A stretch of DNA of 42,453 bases from assembly GCA_009929275.1 (NCBI GenBank), contig SAAW01000008.1:1-42453 (forward strand). The letters run 5' to 3'. This DNA comes from Clostridia bacterium. GTDB lineage: Bacteria > Bacillota > Clostridia > Christensenellales > UBA1242. The notes below the pieces were generated by a model, which made no database searches, had not been told where the DNA came from, and saw only the letters and a program-made list of their open reading frames with translations. Below, piece after piece: positions 9,833 through 19,965 of this stretch; positions within the stretch are counted from its first letter, which is position 1; each line of letters begins with the position of its first letter. A program made the position numbers and the translations under genes.

Positions 9833-10408
9833 TTAATTAATTATATAAGCACTTTTTTCTTGCAAAATTGTAATCTTTTCAATTATATCTTTATCAATTT
9901 TTGAAAGAAAAACCTCAAAAAATACAGTATTTTCAAACTTTACACTTTTCAATTTAACATTTGTTTTTTGAAAGTATTTTTGAATTAAGTCAAAAGAATT
10001 ATAACTGCAACTCCCTGAATAAAGTGTCTTTTTTTCAACACATTTAACATTATCAACAAGACACATTTTTGCACAATTTTTATAGACTTTTCCAAGTCTA
10101 CTTGCACCCAACTTTACTCCGCCAAAATATCTGACAACAACACACAAAGTATTTATGACATCAAATTCTTTTAGTTCAGACATTATCATTGCACCCGCCG
10201 TGCCCGAAGGTTCAGAATCGTCGCTCATATGTTGTTCATTTTCAAATACGCTGGCAAAACAGATATGACTGGCAGAAAAATGCTCTTTTCTAATGTATTT
10301 TAGCCTTTCATTTTGTTTTTTTAAATCCTCACAACTAAAAACAAATGATAAAAATTTTGATTTTAAAACAATGTTTTTACAAGATTTTTCTTCAATTATA
10401 CTATTCAT
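9833..10408 (-). CDS. YigZ/IMPACT-family protein
   Basis: DDSEPSGTAGAMIMSEL...VVVRYFGGVKLGASRLGKVY signature. Confidence 0.85.
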   Translation of the reverse strand: MNSIIEEKSCKNIVLKSKFLSFVFSCEDLKKQNERLKYIRKEHFSASHICFASVFENEQHMSDDSEPSGTAGAMIMSELKEFDVINTLCVVVRYFGGVKLGASRLGKVYKNCAKMCLVDNVKCVEKKTLYSGSCSYNSFDLIQKYFQKTNVKLKSVKFENTVFFEVFLSKIDKDIIEKITILQEKSAYIIN

Positions 10409-11102
10409 TATTATTCACAATTTGTTTTGATTTATTGTCTTTTTGTTCTTGTGATTTTTTTATGACTTTATTTATTTTTTTGAAAATAAACCAAAATATG
10501 TCAAGGATTTGCAGAGGAATGGCTATGATAAAAATTAGCCAATTGTTTTCAAATGGAATGCAGATAAAAAGTGCAAGGGCCGTCGTCCAAATCAAAAATG
10601 ATACAGTTATACTGTTTAATAAGTTTGTGCACCATAAACTTGAAAAAACTGTGGAAATTATGCTTGAAACCGCAAGCGAAATTATAAAAATTTTCCAAAC
10701 CCATGTTTGAGAACTTGGCATTAGCCCAACAAAAAAGGAATAGACAACAACCGCAACGAGCCAGACAAGAGATATTGAGAGAAATAAAATAAGAAACTGC
10801 TGTTTAGAAAAAAATTTGGTCGCTTCACGCTTTTTGTGTTTATCAACATTACCAATTTCGACTTTGCCATTTTCAGTCAAAAAATCATTAACGGTTATGC
10901 CAAAAATATCTGCAATTTGTTTTAGAATTAAAACATCAGGGATAGATTCTCCTCTCTCCCATTTCGAAATATTCTTGTCCGAATATAAAAGCCGTTCTGC
11001 CAATTCAAGCTGTGTCAACTTCGCAGCCTTACGATATTTCACAAGATTGTTTGCTATTATCATCTTAAATTTGTCATTTGATTCCAATTCATTTTCAATC
11101 AT
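10401..11102 (-). CDS. XRE-family HTH regulator with C-terminal transmembrane region
   Basis: LVKYRKAAKLTQLELAERLLYSDKNISKWERGESIPDVLILKQIADIFGITVNDFL; several hydrophobic segments after. Internal ATG (MIENELESN) taken as start. Confidence 0.8.
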   Translation of the reverse strand: MIENELESNDKFKMIIANNLVKYRKAAKLTQLELAERLLYSDKNISKWERGESIPDVLILKQIADIFGITVNDFLTENGKVEIGNVDKHKKREATKFFSKQQFLILFLSISLVWLVAVVVYSFFVGLMPSSQTWVWKIFIISLAVSSIISTVFSSLWCTNLLNSITVSFLIWTTALALFICIPFENNWLIFIIAIPLQILDIFWFIFKKINKVIKKSQEQKDNKSKQIVNNNE

Positions 11103-11186
11103 AAATTCATTATAATATAGATAAAAATATAAATCAAATATTTTTGAAAGCAATTCTACAATTAGTAGAGAATATAATTTGATTGT

Positions 11187-11759
11187 TTATTCAAAAATAT
11201 TTAATAATCCAATAATTATAAAAATTACAAAAGTGATAAATCTAGTGTCAAAAGTTAATGTCTTTTTTATCCTTAATCCTAAGTCAAAACCAATTATAAA
11301 AAACAGATAATGAAAACAAAAACTTGTTATAACAAAAAACTCAGGAAAGCATAAAGTGGAGTAGAAAATAAAAGTCGAAAATAGATTTTCAGATATAAAA
11401 ATAAGCAGAAGAGATAGAAGATCAAAAAGACTAAAAAAACTGTCCTGAAAATTACTTTTTATAATTTTTATTTTGTCATATGCTTTTAAACTCACAAAAA
11501 GAGCCTTGTAAGCCACGAGAGCATTATATAACCCAAGGACAAGCAAGATATAACCGCTCATTCTATGCACGATTTTTGAAGAGAATAGAAAGGATATTTT
11601 TGGACAGTTCAACATAAACAGAACTAAAATTGCTGTGTTTATTAAGTTTAAAATTAGAAACTGAACTTGTGTTAATTTTGTATTTTTACTGCCGAATCCA
11701 ACTGAATATCCAAATGCATCAACACTTATTGAAAACGAAAAAAGCAAGACTTCAAACAT
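11187..11759 (-). CDS. MntP/YtaF-like membrane protein
   Basis: FSFSISVDAFGYSVGFGSKN N-terminal motif and six hydrophobic segments. Confidence 0.6.
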   Translation of the reverse strand: MFEVLLFSFSISVDAFGYSVGFGSKNTKLTQVQFLILNLINTAILVLFMLNCPKISFLFSSKIVHRMSGYILLVLGLYNALVAYKALFVSLKAYDKIKIIKSNFQDSFFSLFDLLSLLLIFISENLFSTFIFYSTLCFPEFFVITSFCFHYLFFIIGFDLGLRIKKTLTFDTRFITFVIFIIIGLLNIFE

Positions 11760-11843
11760 ATAACATAATATGAAAAAATGTTATTATTGTGATTGATTTC
11801 TGCTTTTTATATATTTTTATTTTTAAAATATAATTTTTTATTT

Positions 11844-12935
11844 TTAGAAAACAACTTTGTCAATTACTCCCCCGCCCAAACAATTTTCTCGCTCATCATA
11901 CAAAACAACATATTGTCCGGGAGTTATTGCCTTTTGTTTTTCTTTAAAAATGACTTCAACATTTCCATTACCTAAAATTTTAACAGTTACTTTTTGGTCT
12001 GGTTGTCTATACCTAAATTTTGCTAAACAATCAAATTCATTTTTATTTGGTTTAAAAGGAATCCAGTTAAAATCCACTGCAATAAGTGAAGAACTAAAAA
12101 GTTTTTCGTCCAATCCTTGAGTTACAATCAAAACATTATTTTTGACATCTTTGTCGACGACAAACCATCTTTCGCCATTTCCGTCACTTTTCCCGCCAAT
12201 GTCAAGTCCTCGGCGTTGTCCTAAAGTATAAAACAAAACGCCTTCATGTTCGCCTACGACATTTCCTTTCAAATCAACAATTTTCCCTTTTTTCGCAGGA
12301 AAATAGGTCTGCAAAAAGTTTTTAAAATTCCTTTCTCCGATAAAGCATACCCCTGTGCTATCTTTCTTTTTTGCATTTTCCAAATTATTTTCAAGGGCAA
12401 TCTTACGGACAACTGTTTTTTCTATGTCTGCAAGAGGAAAAATAACTTGGGAGAGTTGTTTTTGTGAGAGTTGATTTAGAAAATAACTTTGATCTTTGCT
12501 TTTATCTTTTGCTTTTTTTAGATAAAAATATTTTCCGTTAGTTTCAATTTTGCAATAATGCCCTGTTGCGATGCAATCTGCCCCCAAAATTTTTGCATAA
12601 TCTAAAAAAGGGCCAAATTTAATTTCTCTATTACATAAAACATCGGGATTTGGAGTCCTTCCCTTTTCATATTCGCTTAAAAAAATGGCAAAAACATTGT
12701 CTAGATATTCTTTTGAAAAATTTACAGAATAATATGGAATTCCAATGCTAGTGCAAACTCTGCGAACATCTTCATAGTCTTCCGTTGCACTGCAAACTCC
12801 ACAATCGTCCTTTTCTTCCCAATTGTTCATAAAAAGTCCGATGACATTATAGCCTTGCTCTTTTAAAAGCAATGCTGACACGGAACTATCCACTCCGCCA
12901 CTCATTCCAACAACAACTGTCTTTTTTTCATTCAT
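11844..12935 (-). CDS. mnmA: tRNA-specific 2-thiouridylase MnmA
   Basis: VVVGMSGGVDSSVSALLLKEQGY, PNPDVLCNREIKFG, DKSKDQSYFL, GQRRGLDIGG. Confidence 0.95.
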   Translation of the reverse strand: MNEKKTVVVGMSGGVDSSVSALLLKEQGYNVIGLFMNNWEEKDDCGVCSATEDYEDVRRVCTSIGIPYYSVNFSKEYLDNVFAIFLSEYEKGRTPNPDVLCNREIKFGPFLDYAKILGADCIATGHYCKIETNGKYFYLKKAKDKSKDQSYFLNQLSQKQLSQVIFPLADIEKTVVRKIALENNLENAKKKDSTGVCFIGERNFKNFLQTYFPAKKGKIVDLKGNVVGEHEGVLFYTLGQRRGLDIGGKSDGNGERWFVVDKDVKNNVLIVTQGLDEKLFSSSLIAVDFNWIPFKPNKNEFDCLAKFRYRQPDQKVTVKILGNGNVEVIFKEKQKAITPGQYVVLYDERENCLGGGVIDKVVF

Positions 12936-12937
12936 TT

Positions 12938-13666
12938 TTAGCCTTCCAAATTTTCATCACATTTTGGGCAAATTTTTTCACCCTCAAACACCCAAACGCT
13001 TCTACCACACGATTTACAAACAACTTTATTTTTTTTTCTCGAAGTGTTTTTAACATTATTTTCTGTTCTATTTGACTTCACATCACTCAAAATCTCACCA
13101 GCAATTTTTATATCATAATCATTAATTACAATGTTTTCATCGATGGCAACTGGAACTTTAAAAGTATTTGTTAAGATCTGCAAAACCGAAAAAAACCAAA
13201 TTATAAGCCCAAAAGAAGAGGGGAGAATCATTGCTAACGCTAAAAAAGCCCAATATTTTTCATAAATTATAGATGTTGAAAAGATGTTTGTTATAAGAAA
13301 AATTGTAAAAAGAACAAACAAACAAAAAGAAAAAAGCAGATAATAAAATAGTTTTTTCCTGCCAACCTTTTCATATTGCAACCCAAACCACCCACAAAAA
13401 AGTGCCAGAAAGAACAATCTCCATTTATTCACATCTTTTGGGAGAGTTTTGTCAAAAATAACCTTGTTTTTTTCGCCCTTTTCTAAAGCTTCTTTTCCCG
13501 CACGGTTGCTCACTTTTTCCATTCTCAAAAATATCAGTCCACACCTTTCACAGACTGGTTGATTTTTAGGGGCTCTCTTATTGCACCGTGGACAATATTT
13601 ATACAATTTTGTATTCATATTAAGTATCATATCAAAAAATATTATATAAGTCAAATTAGACAACAC
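12938..13666 (-). CDS. Zinc-ribbon protein with TM2-like membrane core
   Basis: N-terminal CPRCNKRAPKNQPVCERCG, C-terminal CKSCGRSVWVFEGEKICPKCD, central FFLALFCGWFGLQYEKVGRK and TM helices. Confidence 0.6.
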   Translation of the reverse strand: MLSNLTYIIFFDMILNMNTKLYKYCPRCNKRAPKNQPVCERCGLIFLRMEKVSNRAGKEALEKGEKNKVIFDKTLPKDVNKWRLFFLALFCGWFGLQYEKVGRKKLFYYLLFSFCLFVLFTIFLITNIFSTSIIYEKYWAFLALAMILPSSFGLIIWFFSVLQILTNTFKVPVAIDENIVINDYDIKIAGEILSDVKSNRTENNVKNTSRKKNKVVCKSCGRSVWVFEGEKICPKCDENLEG

Positions 13667-13670
13667 TAAA

Positions 13671-13693
13671 AAAGAACGCTCAATTTGCGTTCT
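13671..13693 (-). terminator. Intrinsic terminator at the end of the minus-strand T4SS-like gene string
   Basis: Minus strand AAAGAACGCAAATTGAGCGTTCTTTTTT; stem AAGAACGC/GCGTTCTT overlapping the stop codon of the last ORF. Confidence 0.65.
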
Positions 13694-13946
13694 TCTTTAA
13701 TTTTTTTTCTCTATCATCAAATATCTTTGAAATTTCCACGGCTTGTTTTATTTCGCTAAACTCTAGGCCATCAAGTCTTATTATTGCTTTTTTAAATGAG
13801 TCAATAACTTCATTGGAACTGTTTTTTGACTGTGCAATTTTAAGCATTTCTCTTGCGGTGTCCAAAACTTCTTTTTTGTTATTAAATTCTTTTAAACCTA
13901 ATATTTTTAAAAATACTTTGAACCCATAATCAATTTTTCGCTCCAT
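13680..13946 (-). CDS. Small hypothetical protein, last gene of the T4SS-like string
   Basis: MERKIDYGFKVFLKILGLKEF...; ATG at 13946 preceded by GGAG; longer upstream ORF extension overlaps the next gene out of frame. Confidence 0.6.
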   Translation of the reverse strand: MERKIDYGFKVFLKILGLKEFNNKKEVLDTAREMLKIAQSKNSSNEVIDSFKKAIIRLDGLEFSEIKQAVEISKIFDDREKKLKKNAN

Positions 13947-14010
13947 AGTCGTCTCCATTTTTATGAATTTAGCAAACAAAGTTGTTGAATAGAAGTAAAG
14001 TCCTGATAAA

Positions 14011-14589
14011 TCATTGTTCACTTGTTTCTTTTTCAAAATTTTCTTGTTTGAAATCTTTCTTTTCAAAGTTTTTTGTAATTCCTTCGTCTTTCTGCTCTTC
14101 AAGTGGATTGTAGTCTACAACCCGAAGTCCATTTTGATCAGTCTTAAATTTTATCTTTTTTGGTGGAAGAACAATGAAATCTCCCCCCTTTGAAAATTTA
14201 GCCATTTCTTTGGACAATTCAAACAAATCACTCGCTTTATCCTGCAAATCTCTTTTTTTAAACTCTCTTCGTGCCTTATTTATTGCATCTTCTTGTTTTT
14301 TTAAAGGCTGTAATCTTTTTCTATACTCTAAGGCATTAAATCTTTCGATTGAATCAAAAAAATTGTTTGCAGCAATTTTATTATCTAGTTCCTCAATTAA
14401 TTTTGCAATTTTGTGATCATCTTCATCTTCATTTTCACTTTTTCCACATTTTTCTGAAGATTGTTCACTATTTTTCCCAAAAACTCTTTTATTAAACTCA
14501 GCAAAATCTCTTTGTTGTTCTATAAAACGTTCCCTATTTTCTCTCTTTTCTTTTTCTTCTCTTTTTTTAGAGAATTTTATACCAAACAT
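14011..14589 (-). CDS. Highly charged coiled-coil-like hypothetical protein
   Basis: MFGIKFSKKREEKEKRENRERF...; ATG at 14589 with upstream GGGAAAA; the 14619 start in the track is a TTG. Confidence 0.65.
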   Translation of the reverse strand: MFGIKFSKKREEKEKRENRERFIEQQRDFAEFNKRVFGKNSEQSSEKCGKSENEDEDDHKIAKLIEELDNKIAANNFFDSIERFNALEYRKRLQPLKKQEDAINKARREFKKRDLQDKASDLFELSKEMAKFSKGGDFIVLPPKKIKFKTDQNGLRVVDYNPLEEQKDEGITKNFEKKDFKQENFEKETSEQ

Positions 14590-14658
14590 ATTATATTTTC
14601 CCTTAAAAAATTTTAACAAAAATTGAATTAATTAGAAAAACAGTATGTATGATTATTA

Positions 14659-17163
14659 TTAAAGAGAAAGTTCTTCTTCTTGATTCCTAAGTTGTTTATA
14701 ACAAAACTGTGTAATTTCTTTAATTGTAGGATTCTTTCTATCAAACATAAGATCAACATACTCTGCGCAATCTCTTAAATCAGTGATAGTTCTGATCCTG
14801 CTTATTAACTCAATTTCATTATTTTTTGCTTCAGAATTCAAGTTTTCACATTGTAAAATTTCATTAAATAGAAGTTTTTTATAATCTTCGACAGTCTTTT
14901 CTTCACCATCATTTACTTCTTCTTCAATTTCAGGATTACTGTTTGATGAATCTAAACCCATTGAATTTTCCATTATAAATCCATCATTTGCTTCAGATTC
15001 TCTTCTTTCTATATTTGCTTTAAGAGTTTCAATCGCTTCTTTTGAAGTTTTTGGAACAAAATTTCGTTGTTCTTCTTCAATTATTTCTGGCTGTTCAGCA
15101 GGTTCTGGCTGTTCAGCAGGTTCTGGCTGTTCAGCTGTTTTCATTGCTTTGGCTTGTGCTAATGCCTCTGCTTCTGCCTTTGCTTTCTCTGCTTTTTCTT
15201 TTTCTTCAAGAGCCAATCTATTATTAAATTCTTTTTCAGCTTTTGCAATAGCCTTTTCCTTGGCATTCTTATAGAAAGCTTCGTTTTTGAAAATAGAATA
15301 GTCTGAATTTTTTATATCAACTTGCTGATATATTTTATCCATAAGTTTTTCATTATAATATTTTTTAGAAGTCAAAAACTCTTTCGTCATTTCAGAAGAA
15401 TTGATTTTTGCTATCTTTTCACTCTCAATATCCTTTGAAACATTACATACTCCCGTTAAGAAAGAACTGTTTCCAATAACAATATCCTTGCTTGGGTCGA
15501 AAGAATCAACATCGCAACCATAGTCAATCTTACTATCGTATTTGAATTGTTCAAGTTCTTCTTTTGTGAATGAAGGTTTTGAATAGTCATAATACACCTT
15601 ACCATCACTCGAAGTGACTAAAGAAACTGGAATATTTTCAACTCTAATTACTACATCTCCAAATCTAGCATAACCCTCAACCTTTATCTGCTTAGGTGAA
15701 TCAGGTAAAACAGGATTTATTGGTTGATGTATATCTTTATTTTTATCCATCAATTTTAAAATGGTTGGTTGGAAAGCAATAGAGACTAGTTTACTCATAA
15801 ATTCTTCACAAGAAGTTTTTGCTAAAGCGTTTGAAGAAACAACTTCATTTATAATTATTTCTTTTGTTTCATCTGTGTTTAAGACGTCTCTGAGAGTAAT
15901 GTCAAAGTAATTATTCATAAGGATTGAATAATTTTCCATTTTTGTCATAAGGCTTGAAAAATCACTTTTTTTCAAATCAGCAAGTTGACAAAACAAATCG
16001 CTTTGATTTTCAGTTATATTTGAAGGATTAAAAGCCTCTTCTTCAGTTGCAACGCCCAAATATGTCTTGAAAACAGGTGTTAAAGCAATATTTCTGATTG
16101 TCTCATCGGCGTTAACAATGTTTTTAAATTCTTCCATTGTTGCTTTATTCTTTTTGTTTATAAAAAATTGCACACTTTCATCTTTTGTCAAAAAACTTTT
16201 GATTGCATCTGTGTCAATCCCAATTTCTTTTAGTTCATCAATCACAAATGGTTTGATTGATTTCTCGCCTGTTTTTCTTTTTACATTAATTTCAATAGGT
16301 TTAATTTTTATTTTTTTAATTAATTCTTTGCCTTTTGATATTTTTCTTTTTAGTTCTTCATTTTTTTGTTTTCCAGTGAGAATTTCAGGTTCGTTTTCAT
16401 TCTTTAACCCTTTAAACGCATTTGTGATATAAGAAACTTTTTCTTGTTTAGGTTCTTCTTCAATAATTTCAGGAGTAACAATAGGCTCTTCATTCTTTGG
16501 TTTTGGCCCAATTATTTTTTTGGAAATTTCATAATTTTCATCAAACATAAGTTTTTGAACAGCGCTTATGTAATGATTAACAGATTTGTCGTTTTCTTTA
16601 TAATAACTTAAAATCTTGTTTGCGGCGACAAGAAGAGCAACGGCTTCACTTGCAGTGATGTCTTTGCTTGACCTTAAAGCAGAACCCATATCTCCCTGAT
16701 CAAGAAGAGCAGAATTGAAACTTTCAAGTAACTCCTGTCTGTTAATTTTTTTAAGAACCTTGTCATCACCAATAACAACATTGCCATATTTATTTCTTTT
16801 TGTCTGTTTTATTAATACTCTTTCAACAACGTCATTATATCTGTCTAGATATGCTTGTTCTCTATTTTCCCCAACTGCAAATCTTGGATTGAAGTGTGAA
16901 GAATAATAGAAAAATTCGTTAAAGTTGTTATTTTTGACTCCTGCTCTGAATGAAGCAGCCAATTGGTCTCTATCATTTTCACTTAAAAATTTGAGAGAGC
17001 CGACGCCAGATATGGCAAAAAAATTCTTTTTCTTAAGGAGTTTGATTACATCTTCATTACTGCCAAGATACCTATCGACTTCCGCTTTTCCACCAAGAAA
17101 ATCCACTAAAACTCTTGAAATGATTTTGTTTGATTCTTTTTCAGTATAAGAAAATAATTCCAT
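14659..17163 (-). CDS. 834-aa hypothetical protein, T4SS-locus associated
   Basis: Long uninterrupted ORF in the same direction as the VirB4-like gene; Lys/Glu-rich, contains PEPAEQ repeats; no family recognised. Confidence 0.75.
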   Translation of the reverse strand: MELFSYTEKESNKIISRVLVDFLGGKAEVDRYLGSNEDVIKLLKKKNFFAISGVGSLKFLSENDRDQLAASFRAGVKNNNFNEFFYYSSHFNPRFAVGENREQAYLDRYNDVVERVLIKQTKRNKYGNVVIGDDKVLKKINRQELLESFNSALLDQGDMGSALRSSKDITASEAVALLVAANKILSYYKENDKSVNHYISAVQKLMFDENYEISKKIIGPKPKNEEPIVTPEIIEEEPKQEKVSYITNAFKGLKNENEPEILTGKQKNEELKRKISKGKELIKKIKIKPIEINVKRKTGEKSIKPFVIDELKEIGIDTDAIKSFLTKDESVQFFINKKNKATMEEFKNIVNADETIRNIALTPVFKTYLGVATEEEAFNPSNITENQSDLFCQLADLKKSDFSSLMTKMENYSILMNNYFDITLRDVLNTDETKEIIINEVVSSNALAKTSCEEFMSKLVSIAFQPTILKLMDKNKDIHQPINPVLPDSPKQIKVEGYARFGDVVIRVENIPVSLVTSSDGKVYYDYSKPSFTKEELEQFKYDSKIDYGCDVDSFDPSKDIVIGNSSFLTGVCNVSKDIESEKIAKINSSEMTKEFLTSKKYYNEKLMDKIYQQVDIKNSDYSIFKNEAFYKNAKEKAIAKAEKEFNNRLALEEKEKAEKAKAEAEALAQAKAMKTAEQPEPAEQPEPAEQPEIIEEEQRNFVPKTSKEAIETLKANIERRESEANDGFIMENSMGLDSSNSNPEIEEEVNDGEEKTVEDYKKLLFNEILQCENLNSEAKNNEIELISRIRTITDLRDCAEYVDLMFDRKNPTIKEITQFCYKQLRNQEEELSL
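15085..15135. repeat. Direct tandem repeat, 18-bp unit (about 2.8 copies) encoding PEPAEQ
   Basis: ttctggctgttcagcagg at 15085-15102 and 15103-15120, partial third copy to 15135. Confidence 0.9.
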
Positions 17164-17274
17164 AATTTAAAATCCCCTTTTTTTAATGACTTAATATTAA
17201 CATACTTTAAAATTTATTTCAATAGTCAAATTTATATTTTTGTCACTTTTGACTAAAAAATAGCAAAATTGTTG

Positions 17275-19902
17275 TTATGAAAAAAGTTTAATAACTGTGC
17301 TGTTTGCCTCAATTTTGACTGACGTCCTTGAAAGCGCTCCGGAGATTAGGAAACATTGCCCAACGCCTGCCGTGACAATGTTGTCTTGTTCTTCTTTATT
17401 AATCTCGCCTGCGTTTCTATATAAGTCAATCAAATCGGTGATATCATTTGGAGCAAGCGAGAAAATGAATGAGTATTGGCTTGCATTGATGATTGCGGTG
17501 GACTGTCTTTGAATCTCCGCACTACCCACAAAGTCTTTGATATTCTGCGTGATAACAATCTGCATTCCGTTATATTTACGGATACGCTTTGCCATTTGTG
17601 CCATAAATTCAAGAGCAATTGGGTGCTTTGGATTGATGAAAACGTGGGCTTCGTCGACAGCAACAATGATGTGCCTGTTAGCCTTATATTTATCGTTAAA
17701 ATCCTTATTTTTAATGATTTCATTATCTAAATATTTAAACACCAAAAGCATCTGTGCGTTTGCAATCGTTTGGTTCCTGTTTGCAAGCAAAGAACGAAAG
17801 TTGAATGTCACAAAATTTTCCTTTGTGGCGATCGACATTGGCCCATTCCATAGGTTGCTGTTACGCCCGCCAGAAGAAAACTTTGAAATGTAAGTCAGCA
17901 CAGTTTGCAACGTGGCGTGCAAATATACATCTTTTTCTTTTTCCATTTTCTTTCTAACAAGATTATTCACGTCGTCGAAAATTGGATAATCTTCAGGGTT
18001 TAACTTGGTGAGTGGGGTCTTGGCGTCAATTCCCTTCTCTTTATAAACTTCAATAGTTAAAGAATTTAAAAGTTCAAAAGCGTCTGACGGAATTCCCGGC
18101 AAAACAACACGGAAAAATTCCTCCAAAAACTGCAAGTGAGTTGAATATGAGTCGTCATCTCCACCTTCATCAGATTGCAAAGTGGTCATAATATGAAATG
18201 GATTAAAACGCCCTCTAAGCGAAGAACCGACGTCAATGAATTTGCCACGCATATTGTGACAAAGTGGAGTGTATTCGTCTTCTGGGTCGAGAATAAAAAC
18301 TTTGCTGTTGTCGCAGGCAAGGTTTGTCAAGAGCATTTTTGTTGCGAATGATTTTCCTCCACCAGACTTTCCGATGATCATAATGTTGCTGTTTGCTCTC
18401 TCATTGTCTCTCTTAAAAAAATTGACAAACACGGGATATTCATTATAACCAATATATATGCCTCTTTCGTCCAAAAGTGCACCGGAAATAAATGGGAAAA
18501 CTGATGCAAGTGTGGTGGTTGGGATCTCCCTTTTGTGCTGATTTATGGTGTCGAGAGCGGAAATATTTCGGCTGATGAACGAATCGACTTGCCTACCAAA
18601 CATCTCAGTGTATTTAAAGCCATATTGTTTTAACATAGCCCGAACTTCTTTTTTGGCAGATTCTTCACAGACAATGTGGGTGTTCACTTCAAACAATTGC
18701 TCATTGCTCGTTTTGAGCATTTGCAAAAGTTCTTTGAGAGAGTTATATTGCAACTCATTTTCCACCTGTTTACTGCTCTTATAACTATTTGACATTTTTG
18801 TTTCCATCTCAATGATAGATTTATCAATCTTTTTTTCGCCAACCGCCTTTTGAATAGGCTTAAAATTCATAATAATATTTGCCCTGTCCAACAAGAAAAA
18901 TGACGCGCCCCAAGCATTCCCCACTTGCGCAGGATAGTCTGTGAGAGTGAATGAACGATAAGGTTGTTTGTCAATAAAAAACTTCGTTGTTTTAAATCTA
19001 ATATCCTCTGGAATAGACCAATTTGAAAATTGATTTGTTGGTGTGCTTTCAAGGTCTCTCTCGTCGAAATATCTGCCATAGTTTGCCTTCAAAAAAACAG
19101 CAAGTTCCTTGTTTCCTAACCTATGGCAATTCAAAGGAACGACACTGTTTGACAAAGTGCTCACAATGCCATTAACCGTTGTTTCCAAAGTGTCTTTATC
19201 TTTGTCATACACGGCGATGTAGAAAAAATCCTTATAGACTTTTTCTTCCTTATTCATTCCTTCGAGTTGACTCACGCGAGTCTCAAAAACTTGCGCCCTT
19301 GCTTCAATCTCTTCCATAGCCATTTCGTCTTCATATTGAAGTTCCATAAGAGTGTCGTATTTTTTATCTTCGTCTGCAATGTAGTCGTCAAAGACGAGAG
19401 ATTTGCTCACTTTTATTATGCTGGCAGTTTGGTCGTTATTAATTCTCCTAAGGCTGTTTGCAAAAGATTTTATGACTAAATCTTGCCTATCGCCCGACAA
19501 AAGCCCAAATTCAATGGGTTTAATCTCAATAACCATTCCATAATATTCCTTGAAATCAAGAAATTTATCTTTAACTATTCCCTCATATGGAATGATATCC
19601 TTAATTTTAAGTCTTCCCGTTTTTTTGTCCACATCGGACTTGTTATATTTCTTTTTAAAAGCAATGAAGCGAATGGTAAGCCCTAGAGAACTGTATATTC
19701 TCAAATCGTCTTCAATTTTCAAAAAGAGCATTGCAACAAGTGAAACCCACGCTAAAGCAAGATACCAATTGTATGGCAAATTACTTACAATAAGCAATAT
19801 TGCACCTATAAAACCAATCGCTGCCACAATGATGTCTGAAAGAGTTATTCCTTTAAAAAACTCCATTTTAACTCTAATTTTTTTAGGAATATAATTTACC
19901 AT
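17275..19902 (-). CDS. VirB3/PrgI-like domain fused to VirB4/TraE/TraC-like conjugation ATPase
   Basis: Walker A IMIIGKSGGGKSFATK, Walker B HIIVAVDEAHVFIN; N-terminus IPKKIRVKMEFFKGITLSDIIVAAIGFIGAILLI with two TM helices resembles PrgI/VirB3. Confidence 0.9.
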   Translation of the reverse strand: MVNYIPKKIRVKMEFFKGITLSDIIVAAIGFIGAILLIVSNLPYNWYLALAWVSLVAMLFLKIEDDLRIYSSLGLTIRFIAFKKKYNKSDVDKKTGRLKIKDIIPYEGIVKDKFLDFKEYYGMVIEIKPIEFGLLSGDRQDLVIKSFANSLRRINNDQTASIIKVSKSLVFDDYIADEDKKYDTLMELQYEDEMAMEEIEARAQVFETRVSQLEGMNKEEKVYKDFFYIAVYDKDKDTLETTVNGIVSTLSNSVVPLNCHRLGNKELAVFLKANYGRYFDERDLESTPTNQFSNWSIPEDIRFKTTKFFIDKQPYRSFTLTDYPAQVGNAWGASFFLLDRANIIMNFKPIQKAVGEKKIDKSIIEMETKMSNSYKSSKQVENELQYNSLKELLQMLKTSNEQLFEVNTHIVCEESAKKEVRAMLKQYGFKYTEMFGRQVDSFISRNISALDTINQHKREIPTTTLASVFPFISGALLDERGIYIGYNEYPVFVNFFKRDNERANSNIMIIGKSGGGKSFATKMLLTNLACDNSKVFILDPEDEYTPLCHNMRGKFIDVGSSLRGRFNPFHIMTTLQSDEGGDDDSYSTHLQFLEEFFRVVLPGIPSDAFELLNSLTIEVYKEKGIDAKTPLTKLNPEDYPIFDDVNNLVRKKMEKEKDVYLHATLQTVLTYISKFSSGGRNSNLWNGPMSIATKENFVTFNFRSLLANRNQTIANAQMLLVFKYLDNEIIKNKDFNDKYKANRHIIVAVDEAHVFINPKHPIALEFMAQMAKRIRKYNGMQIVITQNIKDFVGSAEIQRQSTAIINASQYSFIFSLAPNDITDLIDLYRNAGEINKEEQDNIVTAGVGQCFLISGALSRTSVKIEANSTVIKLFS

Positions 19903-19965
19903 TCTTTTTTACACCTCATAAATTTTGTTTATTCTGAAATTTGAACCTTTATATTCCACCGCCAC

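Noticed and set aside
14011-14102. Overlapping out-of-frame extension of ORF 13680..14102 into the next gene as a genuine overlap
   Set aside because: A better start with GGAG exists at 13946, so the overlap is probably an annotation artefact.
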